From: Trichaptum fuscoviolaceum
Lineage: Eukaryota; Basidiomycota; Agaricomycetes; Hymenochaetales; Trichaptaceae
NCBI GenBank assembly: GCA_910574455.1
Contig: CAJSYZ010000004.1
Coordinates: 1,550,001 to 1,614,000 of the forward strand
DNA length: 64,000 nt
Reading direction: 5' to 3'
Numbering within the stretch: position 1 is the first letter of the stretch; every line of letters begins with the position of its first letter. The notes under the pieces were generated by a model. That model saw only the letters and a program-made list of their open reading frames with translations. It made no database searches and had not been told where the DNA came from. Positions 1 to 11,707 of the stretch are shown here, one piece after another. The translations under genes and the position numbers were made by a program.

Positions 1-1140
1 CACTCAGCCTGAGTCACGGTCACGGTGCCGCCGGCGGTGCCAACTTGGACTCGGAGTAGCAGTACTACTTCTAGTACTAGTACTAGTAGGAGCTTGAGTA
101 CTCCGCGTAGTACTACTCGCTTCAACTTGAAGAACAGCACACTCAGATTGGCACTACTACTACTACTACTAGTAGTACCAGTACTACTAGAAGTTCTATA
201 TGTGCAAGTCTGCTACCTGAAATGTTAAACTCGAACTTCGAAACCTCAGGCTCTCGCCACCGCTGTGACTGGCTCCTAACGACACGATCCCGGAGCCTGA
301 GTCCCACCTGCAGTTGCGGTCATTGTGTCTGGCGCTGCCGCCTTACTACTACTACTAGTAGCAGTGTCACACCTGTATCGTCGTCTCTGGCAGCCAAGAC
401 TCAAGGACACCGGTATCAGGAGTCAGATCAAGAACTTGAAGAACAACAAGAAGTCTCGGACGACCACTGCTGTGCCAGTGATCAAAGTTGCTCGCACCAG
501 TACCATACTCATACTACACTGGCACAGGACCGAGGTAGACCCACCCGGGTTGACTCCAGACGTACTCGCAGCCCAAGACGTAGCCTGAGGTCTTCCGACG
601 ATCCAAACAACACCATGCAATTCCAGAAACAGCATGATGCTATGCATTTTACTCGCAGCAGTGGTAGCCCAGTATCGGTCAACGAACACTCAATCTCTCT
701 CTCAAAGTCGCTGGATCGGTGGGACCAATTTCATGGGCACCAACCAACATCGCGGCGAACTTCTTATAGGAAGGGCTTGACGCCATCCCACTCGGCTCCT
801 CCAAGTCAACGATCTGACAGCGCCGGGCGAGGACGAGCTCAGTCTACGATTCTCTTAAACAGCCCGAGGGGTAACGTGTTGGAGGCGCACAATGGCCCAG
901 TGGAATATAATCTTGATAATGTGGAAGGCCCAAGAAAGGAACCTGTCTGGGGGGTCAAAGCTGAGATCAACGAGTTAAAGTCGGCTCCTTCAGGTATTTA
1001 CTATTCTCAATTGATATCTATTGATAATTGCTTATAAGCGCAAATTATGAGCCTTTATCGCTAGGGCAACTCTTAAACAAGATATAATTCGGCAAAAGGA
1101 TATATATAGGTGTCTATCATCCGGAACAAATGAACACGAC
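1..1140. other. Word-rich low-complexity DNA upstream of the first family gene, with a possible N-terminal exon
   Basis: The first 430 bases are built from recurring words: ACTACTAGTAGT runs, CAACTTGAA, GACTCGGAGT and GTCACGGTGCC. From about 222 to 993 one frame on the + strand stays open and encodes a Ser/Arg/Thr-rich, disordered-looking protein segment. A GT follows at 994, and the frame of the gene at 1,147 is open back to about 1,065, so this segment may be a spliced N-terminal exon of that gene. I could not find a junction with both good splice consensus and matching phase, so the link is unproven. Confidence 0.35.
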
Positions 1141-1146
1141 GAGGCC

Positions 1147-3797
1147 ATGCAAAATAGTTGTGATTTAAGTGTATTGGATCCTGCTAGGATGGGAGAGCAA
1201 GGAGAGCAAGAGATGGGACAGGATGCATCAGTCGTGCAGACGGAAGACGATGATCTTCGTGCAGAGGTAGCCGCTCTGAGAAACGAGGTGACGGAAATGA
1301 AGAAGGCATACCAAGCAAAGTTTCAAGAACTCACGAGCCTTAGCGAATCCTTCAGTAAACAGGAGAAGCTTGTCGAAGAGGTTTTTGAAACTGTCGATCT
1401 ATTATGTGAAAGTGTTGATGGGGTATGTAATGATCATACTTCTTAACATTGATTCTAAATGTCTGACAGTCTTCATCTAGAATCAAGTGGCGAAGGATGG
1501 GGTGACCTTGAGGTCTTTCCTGGAGGACCTTCAACGCTATGTTGTTCACGGCTTGTTTTTCCTCCTTCCCTTTAAAAAGTCTGAGAGGGAAGCTTGCCTT
1601 CAGTTCCGAGGCCAGCGAAAGGTAGAATGGATGAGCTTCAACCTTCAGATGAAACATATCTTTGTGAACTATCATAAAACTCTTCCTGGCGAAGGAAATT
1701 CTCTCCGTCTGGTTCAATCGAGGTCCCCATTGGGAGAAAGTCTATATCCGATGGACGAAAGAACGCGCTTTCGAGAAAGAGAATATCTGCCCAGGCTGCG
1801 AGAGCAGAAGTACTGTTTGGATTACACTGACAACAAGCTCGAGCTTCCAATATTTAAGTCTGGGATATTCTATTTCTTCATCCCCCTGTTCCTAGCCCAT
1901 TACATTGCGTATAGGAACCACATCGAACTTCTGGACGAGATGATTCACGTGTTTCGCAACCGCATTGAACTGCACGAGAAGGAAGGAGGAGGTGTAACGA
2001 TGTGACTTTGTTCACGGTCCGACGGACAACAGCTGGCGACGCCGTTAGAGGACTCGGGAAGCCATCCAAGGACCTGCCTAGTTCCGTGGGCCGTCGAATC
2101 CGATCCTGCTAGTAAGAACACGGGGAAAACTGTACCTGGGCCTCAATAGCTGCGTTGGCGTGAATTGCGCATCGTGAAAGCATGAGTGCCGCCTGGCAGA
2201 AGGACGGGGAAAACTGTACCCGGACGGTAACCACGCTACGGAATGGGCAACGGGTGATGGGATGTGCAATGGACTCGCGGACGGGCCAAACGCGGGCTAC
2301 GGACACGAACTATGGACACCGCTCCTCGGGGACGCTTGACGGACGAGACTCGATATGCGATGGCGAGGCGCTGGAGGGTTAGGGGCCGACGGACATGGTC
2401 GAAGGGATAGTATGCGAACGGACTAGGGCCTGCGTTGGGTAGACGTGTGGAGGAAATGGAGACTTGGAGGAAATGCAGGAAGGGTGCAGGGGGCCGGGCC
2501 GGCATGGTAGTGTAGCTTACCGGACTTGTAGTATAAAAACGCATCATGTACCCTCGTGGGAAAACATCTTTTTACACCCCATCCATCACTAGAGTTCTCT
2601 GCAGTGAGAGAGTACCTTTGATAGTCGCGTCCGTAGGACTTTTCTTTGGTGTTTATCTCGCGGACCTACCTCACGGACCACCCTTTTGTCGCGACGGACT
2701 GCCTCATAGTCCGGCGGCCCCCTTGTTTTCCTCTCATATTCAATTGTCTTCTTTGCCCCTGATCCCGTACACCCTCAGAATTTCTTATTTTCAGAGGGAT
2801 AGGAGGATCACACGATTACCAGACGCCGGCGCAAGAAGTGTGTATTCTTTTTACCAGCAACGACGATATCTATCCGGATGGGTATGATCGATGGCCATCT
2901 GTGGGGGCAATTGATTTGAACCGTTTACTGGCATTGGTGAAACGCGACCTATCGGCGCGGCAGAAGAACAGCAAAAATATCGATGTCAAACTTCAAGAGG
3001 CAATTGCTGTTTTCCAAGGCAGCGATATGCTTGCGTCCAAGGACTTACAGAAGGAATTGGAACCAACTGTAGCGCCCTTCCGCCAGAAACGCATGGTTGC
3101 ATACAAGGGGCACCGTAAACGATTGGATCGAAGTATGGCTTCGACACATCTACGAAAGCAAGGACCTGAAGTTCATTCATCTAGCTACATACGTGACCAT
3201 CGCAAGCGTGCCCTTCCGGATTACACAAATGTTATGGATGATCCTCAGAGGAAACGTCCCCGCAACTCTGACAATCAAGTGGTCCCTCCCGAACCCCAGA
3301 CATTGAGCTTCTATTCTTCGGCTTTGAATAAGGCGGAAAATACACAGAGAGTTCTAATCCACGGATATACGACAGTGAAAAGATGGCTCGCGATAGTTAC
3401 CAATGATGAAATCTTCAAGCACGTCGTGAACAGGACATCTGTTATGGGCAAAGCACTGAATGCGATCGCACATGAGCGAGAGAGGAATGTCGAGAAGATT
3501 TATGAATCCGCTACAAGGTTGTCAAGTCTGTTCGCTTCAGATGCCGAGGAATCCGAAGGGACGCCCCTCTCAGAAACCGAGAAAGCAAAGTACACAGACG
3601 CGTTTCGGGAGGTGGTCGCGGGTGTTTATGAGGTCAGCGGTGATCTTTTGGGACCTGACTTACCACCTCTTCCAAATAATAATGGGCAGTTGAGAGTTGC
3701 GGCTTTCATCTCACGCGCGAGGGCTCGGACAGAGCCCGAAGAACAGTCGAAATCGATAGTGGGATGTGCTGAATTTGATCATTTGAATATGGCGTAG
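1147..3797 (+). CDS. Family-X protein A (unrecognised helical/coiled-coil protein)
   Basis: I recognise no known domain. The proposed model is join(1147..1422,1481..1991,2797..3797). Exon 1 encodes a coiled-coil segment (heptad-like LRAEVAALRNEVTEMKKAY) and ends in phase 0 at GGG|GTATGT. Exon 2 starts NQVAKDGVTLRSF and contains the hydrophobic helix block FYFFIPLFLAHYIAYRN. Exon 3 carries the second block, VLIHGYTTVKRWLAIVTND. Both blocks and the phase-0 intron recur in the genes at 37,629-39,459 and 47,731-49,974, so these three are paralogs. The second intron is about 805 nt, very long for this genome, and its acceptor is my best guess. The start at 1,147 is the first ATG of the coiled-coil frame; upstream exons are possible. 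There is no signal peptide. A basic patch (RKRPRNS) in exon 3 could be a nuclear signal. Confidence 0.6.
1992..2796 (+). other. Unusually long intron or insertion inside family-X gene A, rich in ACGGAC
   Basis: This stretch separates the two conserved blocks of the gene and has no long coding frame of its own. It is GC-rich and carries many copies of GGAC/ACGGAC (for example gtccgacggac near 2,019 and further copies near 2,208, 2,280, 2,342, 2,391, 2,415 and 2,700). It also has a duplicated GGGGAAAACTGTACC at about 2,120 and 2,207. A TATAAAAA lies near 2,533. The last 60 nt are pyrimidine-rich and end in TTATTTTCAG, a good acceptor. An inserted repeat that now splices out is the simplest reading. 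Confidence 0.45.
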
Positions 3798-4396
3798 TAT
3801 GTACTAGTAGCAGGGAAATTTGAACGTATCGGATAGTATCGGGTCTCAGAATGAGATAGACTGTATCTTGAACCAGATGTGCGATCATGATTGTAACTGC
3901 CCATAGTACTGTCAGTGTAGCCCTTCCTATACGTTTTCATATACATACTATTGCTTTTACTTTGTATACCACTATTAATAGTACTAGTTTGGTGAATACC
4001 CAGAGAACGGGTGTGCTGAATAGCATGAGCAACACCTGTCATACTACAATGATGATGATGATGATGATGAACGAGCTTGAAGTCTCAATACATGTATAGT
4101 AGTAATATTCAAGTTCAAGAAGTGCCAGCCTTATTCAACTTGAAGTTGGTACTTAATACAGTAGTACTACTAGCTAGTAGTAGTAGTAGTAGTGGCAGTG
4201 CCGACGAGTCCGAGTCGGCGCCGGACCCTTGTCAGTGACTCAACTTCAACTTGAAGCCTGAGCTCAGGCCGCCCTCCCTCTCTGTCACCCATCAGCTGCA
4301 AACGCTCAGTATGTTTTGCCCTTTGCTGACATACCCTCTTGATACTAACCCACTCTCCGCTTCCTCGTAGAACGTCCGCATTGAAGATCTGGAAGG
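3798..4396. other. Intergenic: ATG microsatellite and word-rich block
   Basis: The stretch between two + strand genes holds an uninterrupted GAT/ATG trinucleotide run near 4,049-4,071. At about 4,120-4,270 there is a block of AGTACTACTAGCTAGTAGTAG, CAACTTCAACTTGAAG and GAGTCCGAGTCGG words. The last 60 nt before the next ATG contain CTTCCTCGTAG, which resembles an acceptor and may mark an intron in the 5' UTR. I see no gene. Confidence 0.5.
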
Positions 4397-7206
4397 ATGG
4401 TCGCCAGTGGTACTAGTAGTGATGACTCGGAGTCATCGGTACTCTCGTCGCCACCGCCGGTCGATGGACCCACTAGCTCACAAGCAGGCCCGCACTCATC
4501 ATGGCATGCAATATACATGTCTGAAATACTAGGCAGGAGTGATCAATCCTCAAGTCTCTCACCGCCACTGGACGATGATCTGACGGACTGTAGTAGTAGC
4601 CTGGGTGGTAGTGGGAGTGGGCTGAAATCGGCACGATATGACTCTGACACGCAAGCAGTATGGGTCTTCTTTTCTGTTAACCCGCACATGGCACTAATTG
4701 TCAATCGTTTTCATTCTTGTCTAGCCTGAGCCCGAGATTTGGTCTGGGTCCGATGAGTATGAATCCAAGCAGCGTGAAACCGGCTGGGTCAAATGGCCAT
4801 ATAATGCCGACTACAAACCATCTTTCTTCACGCCCTACGAAGAGTACATGCCAGATCAATCGAAGAATCTAGATATAGAGTTGGTAAGTTTTTTCTCATT
4901 CAAGTTGTACGCAATACTTCTCATGCTAAGTTTTCATTATCACCTCCATCCTTCAGGTCCGTGAGAAGGCAGAAGCCGAGTCCGAGCATGAGTTGGAGGC
5001 AAGCCCAAGCCAACACGCATCCACTCGCGTGAGCGAGGCACACATTCTGGATATACTCCAAACTCATCCGCCGGAGCTCAAGTTCTCCGTCTCCCTGGAC
5101 GACCATGAACTAAGATACTATTACTATGGTTTAGCATCGTCACCGATGTTAGTAGGCCGCAGCGGCAAGTGTCGTGGTCCTGGGACGAGTGAGCGGTCGA
5201 TAGAAGTCCAGAAAGCCGAGAATGAGGATTGTTTAACCCCTAAGGTTCTACGAACCTTAAAACACGACCACCCAATTGTCGACATCTGGGAAGATTTTTT
5301 GGACAATATCTTCGAGGTACTGGAAGAGTTTAAAGTCGATCACACCATCACTTGCATCGACGCTTGCAGGATCGGCTATGAAGGTCCGAAAGAGAAACTG
5401 CCCACCATCATATGGATTGGTGTACTCCCGAAGGCCTTTGAGCGCTGTCTGCCAGACTACGAGCGACCTCCCTGCAAAACTTACTGCGCTTGCGCAGATG
5501 AAATTCTGCGGAAGCTCACTTCAAAGCTAAATAGCGCTTCCATTAAGCCGGGGGATATAGAGGTCGAATTTCGTGAGAGCATCTGTTTCGACATGTCCAC
5601 ACGTGTAGCCAAAGTCAAACCCAGAGTCGAAAGTGATGGTGGAAGCGGAGGCAGCGACAAAGGAAAGGCAAAAGGCAAAGGCAAAAGCACAGGCGAGAGG
5701 CCATCGAAGAAGGCAAAGACTGGGAGTGTGACTCCTAATATTGCTGGGCCTTCCGGGAGGCCGACGAGGAAGGGAAAGTCTGGGGGTGCGACTCCGAATA
5801 CTGCTGGGCCTTCCGGTGTCCAGCAACCTCAGATTCCTAGTGCTGTTGGGCCCTTCCATCGACCTATACCTAGTATTCCTGTGCTCGCCTCTTATCAGTC
5901 TATGGAGTCCGAGATCGATGTGCGAAACATCAAAGCCCGTTTCTCTACCGCATTGGGATTGTCCCTCACCTCACAAGATCTGGAAGCCAGTGCTGGCTAT
6001 TATCTGAAATTTTCTGAAGGTGGTCCTCTATACATGATCGCCACGCGCCACGGTACCATCCCCTCCGATCACAAGGGCGTTTACAAGCTTGGCGATAAGA
6101 AATATCCGTCACTACCAGTCTTGGTTCTCCCACCCTCGCATAAAACGGAGCTATTCAACCTCATCGCGGCCAAGAGGAAAGATATCGAAAAATCCAAGAG
6201 AGAATCGGATGCTAGCATGGTGGAGGCCGACAGAGCTCTAAAGTATGTTATGTATACGGTGCCTCCACATAGCACTACTACTCCCGCGGAAGAACAATTC
6301 GGACTCTACGCAGGACAGAATCTTTCTAAAGACACGCTTGACGAGAGGCATTCGAGATTCAAACAAAACTCAATGGTACTCAAAAAACAGTTAACCGAGC
6401 TTGATAGCTTCAGGATAGAGCTTGAAGATTATTGGACGACAAAAGCGCAGCGGATGCTAGGAACGGTCGTTTACTCCCCTGCACGAGGGTCCAACAAACT
6501 ATTACGGACAGTTGATGATTACCATCTTGACTATTCCTTGATCGAATTGCTACCAGGAAGGGGCGACAATGTAAAGTGTAACACAATCGACTTGTGTGCC
6601 CAGTGGCCCAAGAGGTTCTATAACCAACATAATTTGCGGTCAGAGCTCGGAAGCAAAGGAATTTGGCCCGACAACGGACTTCGAGAGTCCATGCAAGTCT
6701 TGCAGTTGAAGTCTGAAGTTGAGCTGTTTGGAAAGTCAAAGGAAGAGAGGAAAGCAGCCAAGCAGGGCGTAATCAAAGCGGGAGCGGTGACAGGCATAAC
6801 CCTCGCGGTTGCCAACCCCGTAGTCAGCATTATGACGATGAAGATCCAATTTCGCCCACCCGATCTAAACGATATTGAAGTTGTATGGACGGACTCAGGA
6901 CCAGAGAGCTTCCTGCGTCGAGTCATTGTGGAAAAGACTCCCAAGACAAAATGGCTTCCCGTTCCATCGGAGAATAACTCCAATGTGTTCTCCAAGCAAG
7001 GTGACTCGGGGTCTCCGATACTGGATGACGTGACGGGTGCGTTGGGGGGGATCGTCATCTGCGGATCAGGGAGCAGTCCACTCCGCAATGTGGACTGGAC
7101 ATATGGCCTCCCGGCGAATGTTATACATCAGGACTTGCGAGCCACGTTCGATATCGAAAATAAACAATTTGATTTAAGCTTGCCTCAGGCTAGCAACGAT
7201 AGTTGA
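4397..7206 (+). CDS. Large trypsin-like serine protease-fold protein
   Basis: The model is join(4397..4657,4725..4883,4957..7206), 889 aa, with all junctions in phase 0 and consensus splice sites. The N-terminus is acidic and Ser-rich and is encoded by the same words found in the intergenic DNA (TSSDDSESSVL). A Lys/Gly-rich linker at about residues 374-385 (DKGKAKGKGK) is followed by two GxxTPNxAGPSG repeats; this looks disordered and probably nuclear. The C-terminal half has the chymotrypsin-fold signature: ATRHG (His about 505), LDYSLIEL (Asp about 665), GAVTGITLA and QGDSGSPILDD (Ser about 824). The triad residues are all present, so it may be catalytic. Similar large, non-secreted trypsin-like proteins occur as lineage expansions in agaricomycetes (established family knowledge). 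There is no signal peptide. The biological role is unknown. Confidence 0.8.
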
Positions 7207-7516
7207 CGACTGTTATCGTGATTGCAGTTTAAATGTCTTCTTTCTTGCCTCCCCCTCCATGCTTTGCTTTCATTGACAACGACTTTTCTTATGTTGTATA
7301 ACCAAGAATGAATAAGTATAATTGCTAGTGTGTGACCGAACCAGCATCACTGGCAGCGAGGACAACCATCCGAGCCTACCACTGTCCTAGTCTTCACCCT
7401 CAACTTCTGCGTGTTGGATTGTTTAAGCATTGATAACTGATTAATGTAGCTTCATGTTGTTATGCACAGTAGTAGTAATGAGTGGTGGCTTTGACTTGTT
7501 TACTTACTTACTATTG
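7207..7516. other. Intergenic DNA without visible genes
   Basis: AT-rich 3' flank of the protease-like gene. It includes a short word block (cacagtagtagtaatgagtgg near 7,465). I see no open frame with coding character. Confidence 0.5.
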
Positions 7517-7920
7517 TACTTGAACTGCGCATGCTCGTGCTTAAATCTCACTTAAGTCTGGCTTGCCGCCTGATGTACAGCTTCCCTCCTTACGCACTGA
7601 TTTTGTCCTGAAACGCCGTGTTTTAAGGCCATCAGGCAGCCAGGCATCGCTTCAACCCATTTAAGGAAGCTTCAGGACGCGCCAGGACGCGCCAGCCGCC
7701 GGAAGCAATCCCTGATGTATTACACTTGAGCACTGAAATCCTGACTTGCATTCTGATGCACTGAGAGACGGCTTGCATCCTGAAACACTCCTTATTTCAG
7801 TGAGATAAGGCAATCAGTGTATTTTCAGACGAAGTAGCGACCCTTCAGACAGGTGCCAGCCAAATCAGGACGCGTCAGGACGCGTCAGTGGCCATAAGCA
7901 GAAAGTAGTTTCCCTGATGC
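7517..7920 (-). repeat. R-type block of the CATCAGGG repeat family (inverted copy)
   Basis: This block is the inverted counterpart of 42,108-42,480 and of 60,001-60,230. Shared pieces are GCTTGCCGCCTGATGTACAG, the doublet CAGGACGCGCCAGGACGCGC, TTTAAGGCCATCAGGCAGCC and the terminus AGTTTCCCTGATG at 7,908-7,920. It has many internal CCTGA/TCAGG units and no coding capacity. It is probably part of a non-autonomous mobile element. Confidence 0.7.
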
Positions 7921-8292
7921 AGTGTCACGTCACTGGCACAAGCTTACATACTGTCATTAAGTTATTGAACCCGAGAATGCTTTGCCATCGAGTCGGCCAA
8001 CCTCCACGGACCACGACCATTCCGAAGGACTCGCGCATTATTGTTCTTGAAGGACTGGCGAAACATCTCAAAGGCAGACGGCTAGTCTCCAATCTCCATT
8101 CGTGTTATTTAGCAATTCGAGAAGCCCGAGATTGAGAAGATTTTGATGGTTATGGTTTAGCTAATGGCACACTCTCGTACCTTCCCGGGCCCATGTCTTG
8201 GCCGATACACCTTCCTACTATTGCCTATTTCTACTAGGATATGCACCATGACTTTGTACACCTATCGTTGCACTCTCCTTGGGCTCTACCTT
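7921..8292 (+). other. Segment beyond a CATCAGGG terminus, possibly a captured fragment
   Basis: Directly after the repeat terminus, a frame on the + strand is open to 8,135. Its content looks gene-like (GQPPRTTTIPKDSRIIVLEG), but it has no ATG context of its own and no recognisable family. At the other CATCAGGG termini gene fragments also start at the boundary, so this may be a captured or interrupted gene piece. The rest, up to the hAT-like element, holds nothing I can name. Confidence 0.3.
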
Positions 8293-9576
8293 CAGGAACC
8301 CCATGGGCTTGGTTTGAACCAAAGACAGGATTTTCGACAATTTTGGTAGTAATTGCTGGTTGTTTCATCTATTACTACCAGCTTACAATACCAGCTTCAA
8401 TCATACTACCAATATTTACTACCAGAAAATAACATCATTATTTATTATCATTTAACTCTCAGTAACAATACATGAAGATTCTACGAAAATCTAAAGTGCT
8501 CTCTCCCTACCCACAAAATGCACATCCACCTCTTTCTTCCTGTCCACACTCCGTACAGCACGCGCACGCTGTCAACAATCCCCGATAAAATTGACGACAA
8601 GCAGATTCCTTGTCAAAGTGGACATCATATGGCTGGTTTTCGTCAGAATAAATATTGATAAGCAAGGAAGCGCCCTGTAGAATGGGCTCTGTGATAGTGT
8701 GGCGGAAGGGGAGTAGAGGCGAGGGTGAGAGGTAAGCCGCGATGACCTGGAATAAATGAAGTTGAGGATGAGCCAGACCATAATACAATCAAAAAAACGA
8801 ACCCGAACCCACTCACCTTGGGTCACACGAGCACCACAACCTCCCACATCTCCTTCCTCCTCTCCTGACCAGATCCCACCTCCGGTTTGGCCTTCCCAGC
8901 ACGTCCTACCAGGTATGCTCATGCGCGGACGTCTGCCTGCATGTCTTTGTTGAATGGGAAAGGAAGATGTTGTTGAGGCACTCGTGAGCGCAGACGTGGA
9001 TTGCACCGAGGGCCGGAGTTGTTGATGGATGAGCGGGTGGCGACGCAATTGTGGCGGAGGAGGAGGCGTTGAGAGAGGTAGATGTATAGGCGGGAGGATA
9101 GACGGGAGGAAGGCAGACGTAGTACGGACTTGAAAATTTTGCTTACTCCGGTTCAAGTTCCCGGTGGATCACCGGTGCCGGTTTTACCCAAACTGGTAAT
9201 TTTACACACACCGAGACCCACCCTAAACTGGGACATAGAACAATACATAAAGCCCTTTTAATGTGATTTCTTTCTTGTATTCGTACTTCTACAATGTAAT
9301 TACTACCTACGATTGTACCAATTATTTATATTTAAATAAATACCACTGATTACGACCGAATCATAGTTTGTGCCAACAATAAGTACCAGTAATTGCTACC
9401 AAAAGTATATTAACTACCACAAGTTACTACCACGGCTACAGTTACTACCACTAATTACTACCAAAAGCATATTAACTACCAATGTTTACTACCAATGTCA
9501 CAATTTCTACCAATAATTACTACCAAAATTGTCGAAAATCCTGTCTTTGGTTTAAACCAAACCCCTGGGGTTATTG
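8293..9576. mobile_element. hAT-like non-autonomous DNA transposon with gene cargo
   Basis: The two ends are long inverted repeats. The left end (8,293 onward) reads CAGGAACCCCATGGGCTTGG and continues with AACCAAAGACAGGATTTTCG; the right end, read inward from 9,576, gives CAATAACCCCAGGGGTTTGG and then the same AACCAAAGACAGGATTTTCG. CTACCTT is found immediately outside both ends (8,286-8,292 and 9,577-9,583), as a target-site duplication should be. Subterminal arrays of TTACTACCA/TTAACTACCA lie at 8,345-8,425 and 9,300-9,535. CA-starting termini, a 7-8 bp duplication and subterminal motifs fit hAT elements. No transposase is encoded; the interior is a gene fragment on the - strand. Confidence 0.75.
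8507..9000 (-). pseudogene. Two-exon gene fragment carried inside the hAT-like element
   Basis: On the - strand an exon ends at 8,817 (GTCACCCAAG|GTGAGT). After a 70-nt intron (8,747-8,816, acceptor TTATTCCAG) a second exon from 8,746 encodes VIAAYLSPSPLLPFRHTITE and then SLLINIYSDENQPYDVHFDK, before the frame ends at 8,507. The clean splice sites and coding-like composition indicate genomic host DNA rather than transposon protein. I do not recognise the gene. The upstream part of the first exon is Pro/Ser-rich and its limit is unclear. Capture at DNA level, with the intron retained, is inferred. Confidence 0.5.
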
Positions 9577-10513
9577 CTACCTTAGTAATATGTGGCTAAC
9601 ACGAACTTTATTCTTGAAACAGGACTTGGGTGGGGCAGCACCAGCACCAGTGTTAGAAACTGTCTGTCATAACAGACAATCTCGTACTGTTCGTACTTTG
9701 TGGAACTCGCTATTCGGCCTTGATGGGCACTGCGTCCTGCAGGTGGATCATAAGAGGCCGCGTCGTCCAGAGGGAAAGGCAGGACCAATAGTGCGGGTGA
9801 CTTCTGCGGTGCCACAGCCCCATCAAGATCTACATATATATAGGCAGTGAAAAAAGGGGGATAGGTCAGAGTAACTGTGCGTATGAATGTCTAGTTTGAT
9901 TATTCATGGGACTTGAACTCTACAGGAATAGCTCTTGCTTCGAAGTTGGTGGGTGTGTTGCGCCCCCTGATATCACAAACCAGCAGGCGCTTGGTTTATC
10001 CCCTGGACCCTTATAAATGGGTGCTATGTCATGAATCCCTCAGATGAAGAGGGCAGAGCTGGTGTATGTTTACACAGCCAAGATTCGAAGTACCTGGACT
10101 GAGCTATCTGGTGGCAATGTTGTGCCGACTATCCCCATTGGAAGAAACTCTCAATCCGTACCGAGACGTACTCTGTGTCCCCACAGCATGTGTCGTAATT
10201 GGTCTCAAGCATCAAAACAGCAAGTCCAATTAGAGAATGTTATTCATCTTCTACCACTACACTTCTTAAAACATGTAGATGTAAAACTCAAGAGGATAGT
10301 CACATTACTACTACACCAGCGGACTGCCATGCAAAAAACGAACTAACCCTGCCCCTGTCCTAGCAGCAAGCCAATGACTCTTTTTCAACTCTTTACCTCA
10401 CCCGCGCAAAGCATTGTCACTGCTTGACATACTTAAAGATGCCACCGTCTCCTCCAAACGCGACCACTTCCTCGGGATGAGACTTCTGACTTACTGTTCT
10501 AAACATCACTGAA
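9577..10513. other. Intergenic DNA without supportable genes
   Basis: Only short frames without coding character occur here. TATATATAGG at about 9,832-9,841 and a few microsatellite-like tracts are the only notable items. Confidence 0.4.
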
Positions 10514-10962
10514 ATGTACTCGTACACTTTACTCCTCCTTACAGTCACTTCACTGGTGCTCAAAGCCCAATCAGACAGCTGTGGCTCTGGGTCTGGGGAC
10601 TCGAATGCACATCCCAGGCGTAAACATATCTCTGGAGGTGCCATTGCGGGAATCATAATCGGTGATATTTTCTTCGGGTGTTTTATCGTTTACAAAACAG
10701 CTTACCATCGTTCTCTCCTCATCGGTAAGGCGTCATTATGATATATATCTGCATTATTTGCTGCTGCGGTATAGTCGCATTCCGAATATTCTTCAGTCGC
10801 GACCGCTTCACAGATCGACCCGGCGCTGGTGTAGGACCAGGGCTTCAGACAGAATGCAGAAGATCCGGAGAGATCGAGATGCTCAGAAAGAATCATACGG
10901 TTACCACGAGTAAACCTGGGATAAGCGCAGGGCTTCCTGCACTTCCAAGTCAGTCAAAATAA
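10514..10962 (+). CDS. Small single-pass membrane protein (type I)
   Basis: The model is join(10514..10724,10775..10962), 132 aa, with a 50-nt intron (GTAAGG...GGTATAG) that keeps phase. It starts with a signal peptide (MYSYTLLLLTVTSLVLKAQS), then a short Ser/Gly/Cys region, one transmembrane helix (GAIAGIIIGDIFFGCFIVY) and a basic cytosolic tail. The layout matches the gene at 16,133-16,542, whose helix also begins in an A/G-rich run of Ile/Val, so the two may be distant paralogs. Small receptor-like or stress-related surface proteins of this form are common in fungi, but I cannot assign a function. Confidence 0.5.
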
Positions 10963-11707
10963 GCACCCGTGCGTTCAACAAATCTTATTTATCCTACACT
11001 ATTGAATTAACGTGTGGATTTCCATAGGGAGGATAGCCTAGTTACAAAAATATCAAGTTGAATGCCAAATGCCAAATCCAAGCCCTCGATGTATGCATTC
11101 ATTGCCTCATTACATTTTCCCGACAAGTGCACGTAACTTTCTGCCTGTTAATTAGTTAACGAACTCAAATATCACCTTCGAAGTGCATGTATACGTCGTT
11201 TGAACTTTGTCGTTTATACCTTGACGAAGGATTATGTTCTTATAGCTTCTTGGTGGGTTAAAGACGTATCAAGGGGAACGCAAAATATCTCACCTACTAT
11301 AAGCTAAATGATAGCATACAGGCATGAGCTTCCTAAAAGCGAACATAGGGCCGGAGAAGCAGTGGCGACTCAAGCGTATGGACAATTTGAGTAGAACCAG
11401 TGAAATATCTGGATGTTTATGCACAATCACTTTCTTCACCACTCCTACATGAGCCTCGCCATTTGTAGTAGGACAGAGAACATCAACGAGAGGAGCTGCA
11501 GGGCGGTAGATAGCAGAGCGCCATGGTGGTTGTATGAGAGATAGAAAGGGAGGGAACGGAGGTACTTCCCGTATCCTCATGTTCTTTTCAAGCTTTTTAG
11601 ATTGCCGGACAATAAATCGAGAACGAAACCTATTGGAGTACTACACTATCTGATAACAATGACCTTATTTGATCCGTATTCACCGGTAACTTCAGCAGCT
11701 GCATCTA
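10963..11707. other. Intergenic DNA without supportable genes
   Basis: AT-rich, with only short frames that lack splice or coding support. Confidence 0.4.

Noticed and set aside
3887..4099. Met-rich frame ending in a run of methionines
   Set aside because: Created by the ATG microsatellite near 4,049-4,071.
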